Shown: piece by piece, positions 22,165-34,400 of the stretch
Layout of the letters: every line of letters starts with the position of its first letter
How positions within the stretch are numbered: the first letter of the stretch is position 1
Source: Triatoma infestans
Taxonomy: Eukaryota > Arthropoda > Insecta > Hemiptera > Reduviidae
Assembly: GCA_011037195.1 (NCBI GenBank)
Contig: JAAEAF010002809.1
Coordinates: forward strand, 89,579-153,578
Length of the DNA: 64,000 bases
Direction of reading: 5' to 3'
Notes under the pieces: generated by a model
Seen by the model: the letters and a program-made list of their open reading frames with translations, nothing else
What the model was told of the DNA's origin: nothing
Databases searched by the model: none
Translations under genes and position numbers: made by a program

Positions 22165-22849
22165 TTATTTATTTCGATTTATTTTTTAAATAGTGTTGAA
22201 GTTGGTACTGCACATAAAGCAACAGGCACAACAACCTCGTCCAATATTTCTGACATACCATTATGTTGTCGGTCATCTATAAAAAATAGAAAGCAGAGTT
22301 TTTGTATACATGAAATTTTTTTAAAATATTTTTGTGCTTAAATAATTGATGTCATATGTTCACAGCTATTCCATAATTATTACATTATTCTTAACAGTTA
22401 TTACAGTACGGGGGGGGGCTACATTTATTTGCAGTCTATCTGCAATGGTTAAAGAAAATCGGTAGATCCATTTTCGTGAAAAATCTATAAATTCAGAAAT
22501 GATCTCCTGTATATATAGAAAGTCAACTATTTTAGTAATGTAGAAAAATCACACATAAAATTTTATAAACAATTATTTAATTTAAACAATACTCCTGGTT
22601 GTATAACAAAATTAGAATTCAGTTTAATAGATTTAAACCAGTAGGGTATATTCAAGGAAATCTAGAGTATCGGAGAGGAACTACAAGCTTTTGCGTTTTA
22701 ATGCATTTTAATTACTTTTATTCGTTCAAAAATAATGCATAACTGATTACATGCATTACATTCAATAATGCAGTAAGTCTATCGTGCTGATTACTTCAAA
22801 ATGCTGATGCAATTACTTGACAAATATCTACCTCAACACTTACCATCAA
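22165..22849. repeat. Right part of family B repeat, then unassigned sequence
   Basis: 22165-22400 matches 16430-16610 ('aaatagtgttgaagttg', 'agaaagcagagttt', 'attacattattctta'). A G run lies at 22410-22418. 22420-22849 is AT-rich with no recognised element. Confidence 0.6.
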
Positions 22850-23135
22850 ATTCCTAAACTACAAAGTTTCCATTAACCTATTTGACCATACGGCGCAGAA
22901 CTGGGGGATTCAACCAAACGATCTAATTATAATTGTATCCAAACACTCCAATCCAAAATCCTCTGCAAAATCATTTCAACCCTTTCTTTGTTTCCAACTA
23001 TGTAACCCATAATGATTAAAATATTCGATACGTCTATGTAGAAATCCGATACCGATACATCAAATTTCATAACCGTTTATCATAACCGTCATATCTTGCT
23101 CACCCCCCCCCCACACTAATCCTATATATTATACT
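22850..23135 (+). pseudogene. Jockey-like LINE fragment after the RT domain
   Basis: Shifting frames give TYLTIRRRTGGFNQTI (for the usual T-Y-G-x-x-x-W-G), then PFFVSNYVTHND, IRYVYVEIRYRYIKFHNRLS. This matches the W-Y-V-x-N-x-x-I-H-x-D-L-x-I ... V-x-x-E-I-x-x-Y-x-x-x-Y-x-x-R-L block C-terminal to the RT in Jockey-like elements (compare FENKVLRIALRAPWFTRN at 54306-54770). Stops and frameshifts throughout. Confidence 0.55.
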
Positions 23136-23898
23136 CGAAGATTAAAATATCAGTGGCCTCGTGATCTACTGCCGAATGACTTCTACACTCTAGTTTGAAT
23201 TATATATCCACAATTAAAGAATTTACTATTACTATGCTTGCAACGGGTTTAAATATCCAATAATCGATCGGTACAAAAAGGAGGCAGCCTTACATAATGG
23301 AAAAAATATCTGAATTTTCCATCTCTGCCGAATCCAAATTCGTTCTTGTGAGATCCAGAGAAATTAAGCGAATGAAGTCCTATCTCACTGGGAATATTTT
23401 CCTTTAGATACTGAAGCATCCTTTTGTGTGAACTGTTATTGGTATTAGTGGTGTATCCTGACCAGCTATCTCTTCAAAGGATTTTTGATATCCTGGCGGA
23501 TGTCTCTAGCCTAATAAAATTTACACTGGACTCACGGAAAACTCAAAAACAATACGCACAGGGTCTGTAGAAGCTGTTAACAGTGTGTTGGACTACTTCG
23601 GTGTAGCGTATCTACTGTGCAGACTCTAGTGACATACTTTCAGAGGTATTTATTTCAAAGGTATTTATATTACAAACACTTACCCACAAGAGAGCTTTCA
23701 GGACGCAGTAAATTAAATGAAATATGTTTTGCACATTTTATTACATGAACTTTACAATCAATAATAATAATTGTAATAAACCTTTGAAATTATTTAAAAA
23801 AATAAAATAACAACTTACCAGTCAAAGTAAGGTACATAACGTTTTAAAATAAAGAAATGAAGTTATCAATTAAATTCTATTTAATATAATTTATTATA
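23136..23898. other. Gene-free stretch
   Basis: No recognised coding region or element; AT-rich towards the Helitron end. Confidence 0.45.
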
Positions 23899-24761
23899 CT
23901 AGCTAAGCCCGGCCACGCTTAGCTGTGGCTCAGTCTGATTTTAATTATTAGGGAAGTAAATAGAAGTATGATAGTTAATATAGATTCAGTAAGAAAACAC
24001 ATCATTCAATTTGATACCTACTTTGCGTTGCTGAGAACTGAAAGGAAAGAAAGAAAAAATGTTTTTAAGAGCTGAATGCGCTGTTCTACCTCCTTCCATC
24101 AACGTAGCAGTATTACCAGAAGAAGCAAGTGATAACGCCATATGGACATTTGAACGGATTTTAGCCAGGATTAAGGAAATTAAGAACGTTTTTCCAGTTC
24201 CACCTGGAGCATCCAAAAAGTAAATCCACCGGATTGATTGGTCACAGCTTGTATGATGGTATCAAATCCTATCTTTGGTTCTTGAAGGAGTTTCAGTGTA
24301 TTTTCTTGGACGAATAGCTGTAAGTCATTTCAGGTGTATGATTGTTCTCTGAGCAGTTCTCTCTCGAATGTTGCATTGATCGACCTATTCGATACTGTTA
24401 CTCTCAATAGTGCCAACAACTTGCCACACATTGCAGGACAAAGATCCTCAATGAAGATTAGCGCTTCATTATATATTTCTTCTGTGAAATCCAAGCCATG
24501 ATTGCGTTTCTTGACGTATTCTGTGCAGAATATCATCGGCAGAGAGCGCGCCACGATCGCAACGCGTCCGCGTCTGTCTATTTCTGCCAAACTCACGAAA
24601 TGCTCGGAATTTCTCGTTTCCATGGGAACTTCGGAATAAAAAGTTTATATAAACACTCTTATATAGAAATGTAAAGTTGTGTAAAAATTTCAAATCAATC
24701 CATCGACTACTTTTTGAGTTTTGCGGACACAAATATACGGATGCTGAATTATATATAGAGA
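23899..24761 (-). mobile_element. Short Helitron with both termini and a helicase fragment
   Basis: On the minus strand it starts A^TCTCTATATATAATTC (24761) and ends 'gccacagctaagcgtggc', then 'cgggcttag' and CTAG^T (23899). A TC start, a GC-rich hairpin about 9-10 bp before a CTRR end, and insertion between A and T are Helitron hallmarks. Inside, the minus frame has NEALIFIEDLCPAMCGKLLA and, further on, DAPGGTGKTFLISLILAKIR (Walker A) and ASSGNTATLMEGGRTAHSAL, typical of the Pif1-like helicase of animal Helitrons. At 863 bp it lacks the Rep/HUH domain and most of the helicase, so it is non-autonomous. Confidence 0.88.
23986..24623 (-). pseudogene. Helitron helicase (Pif1-like) fragment
   Basis: Two minus-strand frames, 24623-24330 and 24216-23986, make up one interrupted helicase piece. 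The first holds the segment that precedes the Walker A site in Helitron helicases (E-x-Y-N-x-A-L-x-x-I-E-D-L), the second the nucleotide-binding loop GGTGKT and the S-S-G-x-x-A-T-L-x-x-GG-R-TAHS block. Between them (24217-24330) shifted frames still read LQLFVQENTLKLL and IIQAVTNQSGG, so a stop and at least one frameshift broke it. The helicase ends soon after and the remaining motifs II-VI are absent. The first ~40 residues upstream of the N-E-A-L block are not recognised. Confidence 0.85.
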
Positions 24762-26273
24762 TTGAAACTTTGTAGCATCTGTTTTCTCAATATTAGTAAC
24801 GAACAATTCAGAATATTAAAAATAAACAGACCTAATAAATGAAAAAAAAATTAATGATGATATACATACATAGGCTCTGTGTAAGAGTGCATGTGTGCAA
24901 TGTGTAATCAAGCGTTAAGTTGCACAAAAAAAAAAATAATAAAATAAAATAAAATATAAAATACAAAAAGTGAGAAGGAAATTTGTTAACAAGTTGTAAG
25001 TTCACAGACTTTACTGGCAACAAGCTCGTAACCATATGTGCATGAATGTGTAAGTGTGTTTGTGTGTGTGTGTGTGTGTGTATGTGTGTGTGGGGTAACT
25101 GTCGTAAATTCTAAACCTTTTAAGAACGTTGTAAGCTACATTTACTGGTAAATTCACAGTTTCTTCCCTTGCCTTTAAATTGTCTTACCGCCCTTATTTC
25201 ATGTAAAGTATTAAACACTAAGACACTTTTTTCTTTCTTTTTATTTTTTTATAAAATTTTTAATAGAAAAATCTTGGTAATAAAGAAGTAATATTTATTA
25301 TAATGTTAAACTGAGTGTTACAGGAAGATTAACTGGAGATTACTGTAAATAAAATCTATAATTTTAAATCAACAAATTTCTGAGTGTTTTGAATTAATGG
25401 TTAATAATAATCGTAATACTTATTTTTTTAAAGCTAAAAAGAAATGTGAAAATACTAACAATAAAAAGAAAATTGTGTGACAAAAATAATTTATAGACGT
25501 TGGTTGTGCCTACTAAATTAAAATGAGCCTTTTATTCTCAATTTTTTTTATTTTTTTTTTATTTAAAGCAGAACTAAGTTTAAAATTATGATTACAATGT
25601 AGAAAAAGTTTTATTCTGATAAGTTCTGGCATGGATATAGTTGAATGGATAAAATGTTACTTCATCAGTTTTTCGATTCCAATCGAAACTTTTTCCAAAC
25701 GTCTTTCTATATAAATATATAGGGCGGTGAGAGGAGGATAAGAGAGAGAGTGTGAGAGAGTGAGAGAGAAAGAGAGTGAGAGAGAGAGAGAGAGCAAAGA
25801 AATAATGGAAAAATGAGGAAAAAAATATAAAAGGAACTGTAAAAAGCCTTTCTCCCTACCTTTGGGAACTCTCTCTTTGTGAATTCTATCGTTTGTGAAT
25901 TTTTATTTAATTAGATAGTATTTCCATTATTATCCTGGCAGATATCCAACCACCAAACAAATCCTTTAATATTAACCGCAAACACTTATATACTCATTCG
26001 GCTGAATAATATTCAGCAAGGTTTATTATGAAAATAAAATAATATTATTAAAGCGATTTTTTATGTTTTTAAATAAAACCAGTAAAGCTGGTTTGGTAAT
26101 TTTACAACAATTATAAGATAAAATATTTATTGATTTGTCAAGAAAAATGCTACTTTTTTTACATTCAAGTTTAGATTTACCCGCAGTAACGCAAGGAAGT
26201 AAAAGGTTCTTTACTCTCCCATTAAATATTATATTTTTTCTTATACAATTAAAACTATATAATAAAAAAAAAT
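24762..26273. other. Gene-free stretch with simple repeats
   Basis: (GT)n at about 25056-25092, a GA-rich tract at about 25740-25796. The rest is AT-rich with no recognised element. The minus-strand open frame at 24832-25035 is low complexity. Confidence 0.5.
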
Positions 26274-27209
26274 CTGGTGTGAAACACTCACCCGACTTTC
26301 TCTTACTCTAATTAATACAAATTAATCAAGAAATTTTCTTTAAAATTAGATGTTAGAATGTTTAATTGGGCTCGCCATAAAAATGGTGGCATATACTTCA
26401 GCGGTAAAATCAAGTGACTATTGAGGGGATGGGCGAGGGGGACGGCCGCCATGTTGTGCAGAAAAGTGGCCCAGAACCGGTCTTTTTTATCTACTCACAT
26501 TTTCTTCAAATTTGAAATTGTATCAATGCTTCTAATGTATATCAATATTCTGTAGGTAGTGAAACTATATACTTTAGTGGTATTTTAGGAAAGCATAACT
26601 CTACTGTTCTCCCACAATCCCCCTCCCCAAAAATCACTTTTTCCTGGAAAAAATATTTCAAATAAAAGTGATAGGTATTTATGTGTGTACATTTAGTATG
26701 TTGCCTTCCTGAAGATGGAAGATATTAATTTCTTTAAATAGAAAATTTCGCCGCTTTTATGATGGTCAAACGTATCCCTGGATTCCCCTTCTTTGGTTTT
26801 GTTAGCGATAAATAGGCGAATCTTGATTTTTGTAGGGTATAATGTTGAGATATTTGTGGTAGGAGGTACTGCTACATCTCCTGTGACTTTTTAGGTGACG
26901 ATTCGGTAGATATCTAGATAATTTTTTGTGTCCGTGAATCCAGCATATACTTAACTATATAGATGATGGCCGTACACTTTATGTAACATGGTGGATGTTG
27001 GTTTAAGACCATGTAGCCAAATATGAGATTAACTTAGATTGCAGACCGCCATGGCGTTGCCATTAAGTCACTAAAATACTGGTTGTGCTATTAGAAAGAA
27101 AGGTAGAAAATGTTGGTTTTGGTTTGGGAGCTCCCGAATCCACCTAAAATCAATTTTTCCGGACAACCTGTTGCAAATAAAAATTATAAAATGATATCAA
27201 TGAGAGTTC
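26274..27209 (-). repeat. Family A repeat, left part of a long copy
   Basis: Begins with the family A end 'ctggtgtgaaacactcac' and 'gactttctcttac' (26274-26305). The 26650-27200 part is collinear with 45370-46540, with shared blocks such as 'ccccttctttggttttgtta', 'ggtagatatctagataatt', 'cttaactatatagat' and 'aatactggttgtg'. It is interrupted at 27210 by an insertion. No coding capacity. Confidence 0.75.
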
Positions 27210-27573
27210 CCCGCAAGGGGTAGCTGTTGCATGCAACTACTTGGGGAGTAACGACCCCACGGGTACCACAGTTAGTACACCATGCACATTCACCAGAACA
27301 GTACAGATCACACTTCCACCGCAGGCACTGACACAATGCACAAGGTCAGGCACAGTACACACCTTAGGGCTACCGTCCCTAAGGTTCGAGACACTCGTTT
27401 AGAGAGGCAGGGTAGGCTCGGACACCCTGAAGAAGCAGCTCCCCAACCGGACTGGGCTACACAGGCCGATCCCCTGTGCAGCTGAGATTAAATAATCACA
27501 AGTCAGAACGAAAGTAGGCCTCACACCGCCAAGCCGGTAGAAGAGGCGCATGATTATGATGATGATGATGATG
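27210..27573 (+). mobile_element. 364-bp SINE-like insertion with 14-bp target duplication
   Basis: Flanked by 'atcaatgagagttc' at 27196-27209 and 27574-27587. The related family A copy at 46530 has a single 'atcaatgagagt' with no insertion. The insert starts 'cccgcaaggggtagctgttg' and ends in a (GAT)n tail (27552-27573). It contains 'aaggttcgagac', somewhat like a tRNA box B, but no convincing box A, so it may be a SINE or a short LINE-derived element. The open frames over it are not genes. Confidence 0.8.
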
Positions 27574-27587
27574 ATCAATGAGAGTTC

Positions 27588-27880
27588 TAAGTAAAACCGT
27601 TGGAACCGTTTTCCTAAACATTTCAAAAAACTGAAAAATCTATTCAGTAAAGTGGTGCATCCGGTCGACCGATTTTGATCAAAACCTTACTGTCGTGCTT
27701 CCGGTTGCACTTAAACGAAACACACACACACAAAACCATTTTTTTGCTTCAGGAGACCTCAAAACTTACAATTCCGGAGTAAACTCAATTTCGAAAATTT
27801 GATTGATACGATCTAGCGATGAATAATTCCTCTCACAATAGTAAGAGAAAGTAAAAAAGGAATAAGAGAAAGTAGTGAAT
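27588..27880 (-). repeat. Family A repeat, right part of the long copy
   Basis: Continues the copy at 26274: 'cgaccgattttgatcaaaac', (CA)n at 27721-27732, 'gagacctcaaaactta', 'ccggagtaaactcaatttcg' and the end 'agtaagagaaagtaaaa' at about 27840-27857. The complementary 'actttctcttac' at 26290-26305 makes the two ends partly inverted. Confidence 0.75.
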
Positions 27881-29709
27881 TTTTTCATATCTGATTAGGA
27901 AATTATTAAAACAACAAAAAACAGACAATTTTTTTTTTTAAGACAATTTTCAAAATAAATAAAATCAAATTCAACACGGTGTCTTTCGTAGCGAATTCTA
28001 TTTTCAAATTCTTTGAAATCTTCTGCTTTGATTTTCGGAAAGTCAAAAATAAAACAATCTCATGTATAAGGAAGAAGATAAAAAAAAAAACAGGTGTTAA
28101 TCAATACCGAGCAACAGTATGTGCAGGTGGTCTCTGAATGTGAACAGGTGTGTATGAATCAGAACTCTGTTTAGGTTACAGAACAGAGATGGTATGTTTC
28201 AACTTACAAACACTGTATGTATGTGTGTCTATGATAAAGAGAAACGAAATAATATTAGGTGATGTAAGCGCTGGACCAGAATATAATGCAGATGTTCACA
28301 AATGACATGGCGTATTATTATGGCCTTGTACTAAACATAGTGGTTTAAAAATCAATGATAATATTCTTTAATTTTATTGTATCGTAGACTGCATAAATAG
28401 TTAAGAATCTCAAATTAATCTGTTCCACAATTTGGAAATCGCAAGTTGAACAATTGAAAACTTTCATTAATTGTAACCAGGGCCGTCTCGAGGAAGCGAG
28501 GGTCCCTTAAAATTGATTTTTCTTTTCCCTTGTGTATGGTGATTTTTTCTATAAATTTTTAAATAATACTTTTAAGTTATATTATTATCTTTATTAATGA
28601 TTAATGATATTACTGTTATTTAAAGTGTATATAAAGTTAGAAAAGAAAGTTAAAGCAGCATAATAAAAAAATATTTTGGACGATGATGGGGAATTAAAAT
28701 CGTAACAGAAATCAATTAAATCAATTCAACTATATTAGACACAAGTTTTATATAATGTCATAATGTTGTTTAGAAATAGACAGTATATAATATTTAATGT
28801 AGACCGGTAAACTTCAAAGCACCATTCCGCCCGAATAACACTTGGGACAAAATTCAGTTTAACAGACACGAAGAAATAATATGGCTTCACTGAGCTTATA
28901 ATAAAAGAATTTTTTTTTTTCTTTTTTTACGGTGAGATCATAAAAGAAAAACTAAAAATTAAAATACACATATTTCACCTTGATGTGATTTAAAAATAAA
29001 CTACACGAAAATTCAAATTGATTAAATTCTTTTTTGCTTTAAAAACAACTCTTTGATGTCAGAATAGGGCTAGATTGTAGTAAAGATTAAATAGTCCATA
29101 TACATCTGAAATTTTTATTTTTATTTGATTAAGGTCGATCAAAAATATTTTCATTTTGTAATATCTTTTTTTTTTTAATCATAGTGGAATTATTTCCGAA
29201 ATCAACACGACAGAATGAAAGATTCTGACGATTCTTGTATTTTGACATTAATTTATTAATAACTGATATTTATACGAACATCATAAGTTAAAATGATATA
29301 AAAGTAGAATTTAATATTATCTATTTTGGTAATATATCCTGAAATTGACCAAACTTGTGGTTTGTTTTTTGAAACATAGATAAAATACAGTTTATTACAA
29401 TTACTATGACTTTGGGCTCAATTTCTCTCCTAGGCTCCTAGTTTACTAGTCAGAGCGCGGAGCCCCCTTAAGCGCCGGGACCACATGAAGTTGCGTTCCT
29501 CGCTACAATTGAAATATATCAATTTCTCTAGTTGTATAAGAGCGAAGACTTTTGGAATAGGAAATATTTTAAGAATTTCCGCCAACTAATGGCAGCTGGA
29601 ACAAGCGGAATATATAGCACTCAAACACAAAGTTACCATTTTGTGTACTTCAAGATCAAAGACTGAGGCGAAGATTAATGAAGGTGTTAGCGTGATGAAT
29701 ATAGACTTG

Positions 29710-29743
<34 letters not shown>

Positions 29744-29839
29744 CTTATTAATTTTGTTTGTAACATTCTCCGGAGTAAGTAGATTTCTGTAGGATCTGGC
29801 AGATTTCGTTTTTTTTTTTTTATTCAGACGAAGTATTGG
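27881..29839. other. Gene-free stretch
   Basis: AT-rich with T tracts at 28910-28920 and 29166-29177, and (AT)n(AG)n at 29710-29742. 'ccagggccgtctcgagg' (28478-28494) and 'gcgcggagccccctt' (29454-29468) are GC-rich islands that might be ends of an old element, but they are not inverted repeats of each other. Confidence 0.45.
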
Positions 29840-30420
29840 GATGTATGCGTGCATGTATATGAACAAAATATCCCAAAAATGAAACGTCAAAGGAAGCTAC
29901 TTACTACCACATTTTACTTACCACCACTTACTTATTTATTACCACGAAGTTTTCGGACAAAATCCATCAACCTGAAGTGGCACATTACAATTATTTTTTC
30001 CTTCAGTTTTTTTTGTTGCTATTTTCTCGAAAACTATCACTTTTATTTGAATGATTTAATTGGGAAAATTGTTTTTTTGAGTTTGGGGGGGGAGGATATT
30101 CCTCTAAAATACCACTTCTTCAAAATGTATGGTTCTGCCATTACTATAATATTAATATACATTAGAGAGATCTCCAAATTTGAAGAAAATCTGTTCATCG
30201 GAATGCTATTTTACCGAATTATGGTTTTTGAGTGTTTGGAATTTTTCTCGAAAACGACCATAACTAGTTCCTTTAAAATTGGAATACCGACTACACAGAT
30301 ATAAATCTATAACCTTTATGTGTAATATTTTCTGAAAAAAGTGTTTAAAAGGATCTGAGGACTCTGAGGTGTTCAAACTCAGATATATCACTAAAACCAG
30401 GTAAATTTAGTAAAGTACCC
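29840..30420 (+). repeat. Family A repeat copy
   Basis: Blocks in order: 'gaacaaaatatcccaaaaat', 'gttttcggacaaaatccatc', 'tttctcgaaaac', 'cacttttatttga', 'gggaaaattg', 'gtttggggggggaggatatt', 'cctctaaaataccacttctt', then 'catcggaatgctattttacc' and 'tttctcgaaaacgacc', i.e. more than one ~300-bp module. The open frame 29849-30304 (151 aa) lies wholly inside this repeat and has no domain, so I do not treat it as a gene. Confidence 0.7.
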
Positions 30421-31470
30421 AGTTTGACGGAAATTTATCAATAATAGCCACATTAATTGCTGTAAGTGCAAGTCGTATGTGTTTTAACCAGTTTTTTTCT
30501 TTCGTTTTATATAAGAATTCAATTTAATAAAACAAAAATAATAGCTGAAATTATTTCTAAAAATCTGATATATTACACTAAATTGTAATTTATGGTATTG
30601 TCACTACTGGCTCCAATGAGCTTTGAAATTAAATATACGAAAAATAAACTTTAACCACAAAATTACATATTTAATTAAATTGGAAAGGATTACTTATTCT
30701 GTTTAGTTAGTGGTTCAAGAACACAGATCAAAGGGAATTACTGTTGGTTTAAAGATTTTACTTTAAGGAGAATTTATTATGAAGTGTGGTCTAGTTTAAA
30801 TTATTACACTAATTCAGTATTTAAATTGGAACTAAATTATACCTTGATAGATTAAATTTTACTAATAGAATAGTAATAAATTTATTTTTAAATAATTAAA
30901 TTAAATGGAATTAAATGGTAGGTCACATTTTCAACCAGTCTCAGCATACAAATCACATGAATGAATCTTTTTAGGAATAAATTAGTGGCAGAATTAAAAA
31001 TTGTATTTATCTTCTCTTCAAACTTCAAGATTTTAGGAAATGAGATCCAAGGATTTTAAGTCCTACAAATAATAATATTATATGCGTCTACATCTGTTTG
31101 AACAGAAAACTTAAAATGAAAAATCGAGGGTACCTCAACTTTGATATTTCGTTTAGAAAAAGGCATCATTTGAAGCGGTGAATTTATTGGTGAAATAGGG
31201 CTTATTGCACTACCTCGACTTCCGCAGTTATTGTGCTCTGAAACTTATTTGGCCTCAAGCCTTCTCACATAGAAACCAACATCAATAACATTAAATATTG
31301 TTTTTCCTCATGCCTCAATTTCCTAATGTTATGATTCAGTTTATCACATTTTTTATTATATAATTTGCAGAATGAAGAGAGAAAAATAATAGGTTTACAA
31401 ATAAAAATGGCAATACCTCGAAGATCTATTATGATCGAAGGGCTACAAGTGTGTTTCATATTTTTGGACA
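30421..31470. other. Gene-free stretch
   Basis: AT-rich; no recognised element. The 5' limit of the next LINE may lie within the last ~100 bp. Confidence 0.45.
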
Positions 31471-34400
31471 ATGCTGTCCATGGAAACTTGCAGCAGTGAA
31501 ATTCAACAATACAAAATTATATATGTACCGCCGAATTTCTTTGGATCTTGTGATTATGTTAGGTTTGGTTTTTGGAATATTAGAGGTTACAGATGTTTGT
31601 ATAATTTATTGAATGATAAAATTGTAAGTCTACAAAGTCTTGATATACTATGTTTTTCTGAGACGTGGCTCCTTAGTGATGATTTTGTTTCCCCGAAAAT
31701 TTTTGACTAAGTATGATTGCTTTTTCAAAAAAAAGCTCAAAAATCACATAAGAAAGGTAGAGCATCTGGAGGTTTGATTATTTTCTTAAAGAAAAATTTA
31801 TTTAATAATGTATGTATAGAAATTTGTAAAGATTATTTTCTATGTTTACGATTTAGATTTGGTAATATCAATTTTATTATCGGCGTGCTATATTGGAAAC
31901 CTTCTTTATCTGATATTAATATTATTGATTGTTTCCATGAGGATTTATATTCCTCCCTTTCTTTATAAATTACCCTGATTCATATATCTTAATTGGAGGT
32001 GATTTCAATTCGCACATTGGCTTACTTAACAATGTTGATGAGGAAATATTTGAAAACACTTGTTTTGAAGGAGGTAGAAATTCCCAAGGTTCTACTACTA
32101 ACAAAAGAGATATTCTTCTAGTTGATATCAAGGAACAGTTTGGATACTTCGTTTGTAACGGTCGCATAAGTGGGGATGATAAAGGGGAATTTACGTATAC
32201 TGATATAAATGGCTGTAGTGTTGTTGATCTTGTTTGGTCTAACATGAGTTTAGCCCCCTTTATCTGTAACTTTACAGTATTAAATAACTCTCATTATACG
32301 TATCATAATCTTTGTATTGTTTCAGTAATATCCCCTCTTTCTAAACCGCGCCTTTCTGACAGTATTCCCAAAGCTAACCAATATATCAGCTGTCTAAAAA
32401 GAAATAATGATACTTTAGGAAAATTTAAATCTTCACTAAATGAATTTAACATTTCTGATCCCAATTTTAATAGATCCAAATTTGAGCTGATTATTTTGTT
32501 TCTAACATACGTAAATTTATGTTAGAATCTGGGCTTCTTTTTAGTAAAAAATTAAAAATAAATGATAAAATTAAGGGTATCAACAATAAACCTTGGTATG
32601 ATCACAATTGTCGATTGGCAAAGAAAAAGATTAAATCTCAACTTGTTTTATGTAAGAAAAATGGATTTAATGTGGATACCCTGAATGATTATTGTAAACT
32701 TAAAAAGGAATATAAAAGTTTAATTCATAACAATAAAGCAGTTTATTTTGATAATGTAAGAGTTGCATTAAGGAACGGGAAAAATCCAAGTGAATTCTGG
32801 GCAGCTGTGAATAAATTTAGATCTAAAGTCTATTTTCTGAACAAATTAAAATCCAGGAATGGGAAAAATTTTATAAATCTATCTTACCACCTAAATTGAA
32901 AAATGAATTTAATTTTTTCGATCAGTTCGATCCATTGGATATAACAATGGAAGAACTTTTGCAAAGTATTAAAAACAGCAAGCTGAATAAAGCTGCGGGT
33001 TTCGATTGTGTTCCGAATGAATGCTTTAAATCTCTTAATTCTTCATGGATTCAATTTCTGTTAAATTTATTTAACCGGGTATTCAAATATGAACTCATTC
33101 CTAAATCATGGTCATTAATTAAGAAGAGGCTAATTCACAAAAAAAGGGGACCCTCTTGATCCTTTCTATTACCGTGGTATTGCAATTTTTAACAATATCA
33201 CAAAAATTTTCACAGATATTTTCACAGTCTTTCTATGTGGGTAGACTTGAAAAATTTAACACCCGAAAAACAAATGGGTTTTCTGAAAGGTCGAGGATGT
33301 CGAGATTGTGTCTTTACTCTGTCATCAGTCTTGAATATTTGCATACGGTTGAAGAGAAGCAAGGTCTTTGCAGTTTCTGTGGGTTACAGGAGAGCTTTGG
33401 ATTCTGTAAATCATCAGAAATTATGGTTCAAGCTCTACAATTTGGGTTAAAGTCCAATATTCTTAAAGTTAATAATGAACCTGTATGCTAATGCTTCTAC
33501 GATTATTACTGAAAATGATGCTGTATCCTGTGAAATCCCTGTTTCAGAGGGTGTTTAACAAGGGGAAGTCTTGAGTTCACTCCTTTTCTCGTTATTTACT
33601 TCCGATATTGTAAACTTCTTTACTGACCATAACTCTGTTGGACTACCTTTAAATAAAAGCAAAGACCTGCAAATGATTCTCTACGCGGATGACATGGTAT
33701 TGCTCTCTCCCTCCTGGGTAACTGCTCAAAGATATTTTAACATTCTGGCCGAGTACTGCACCACTAACAGTCTTACCGTAAACACAAATAAAACTTTTGC
33801 TATGGTATTCTCTAAAGGTGGGAATTTTTGGAATTTGAAACGACTAATCTATCAATGAGTACTGCAATAGCTTCACCTATTTTCTCCTCTTCCAAATTCT
33901 TGAAAGCAACTGAATATTTTCTTGCCCGGAATGCTACAGCTACATCAACTGTTATATCTTTACTGAGTTCTAGTAAAAGTGATAACTGGAATACTAAAAT
34001 AAATATCTATGATTCAATAGCAGAAAGCGTGTCACTATATTTGTCAGAAATTTGGGGATCTACTTACAGCCATATTATAGAAAGAGGGCAACTGAGATTT
34101 TTAAAGCTTTTATTACACCTTCCAAAATGTACTCCCGATGCCTTTGTTAGGCTTGAAACGGGTAGGTTTCACTCACAATTTAAGATATTTAAGAGAATGT
34201 TAAATTGGTGGCAATCTCTACTCGAAATGTCGGAATCCCGTCTCCCTAAGTTATGTTATAGTAGATTATTGGATTTGAGCAACTACAGGATGCCAACTAA
34301 CTGGGTCTTGGAACTCCAAAAATACCTAAGCCCAATTGGAGCAGATCATATTTGGAAGTCTCAAGATATACAATTAATAAAAGATAATTATACAAATTTG

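Noticed and set aside
28478..29480. Possible DNA transposon between two GC-rich islands
   Set aside because: The islands are not inverted repeats of each other and no target duplication or coding region was found.
29849..30304. 151-aa open reading frame
   Set aside because: It lies wholly within a family A repeat whose other copies are not open, has no domain and is rich in Phe/Ile/Ser as expected from AT-rich DNA.
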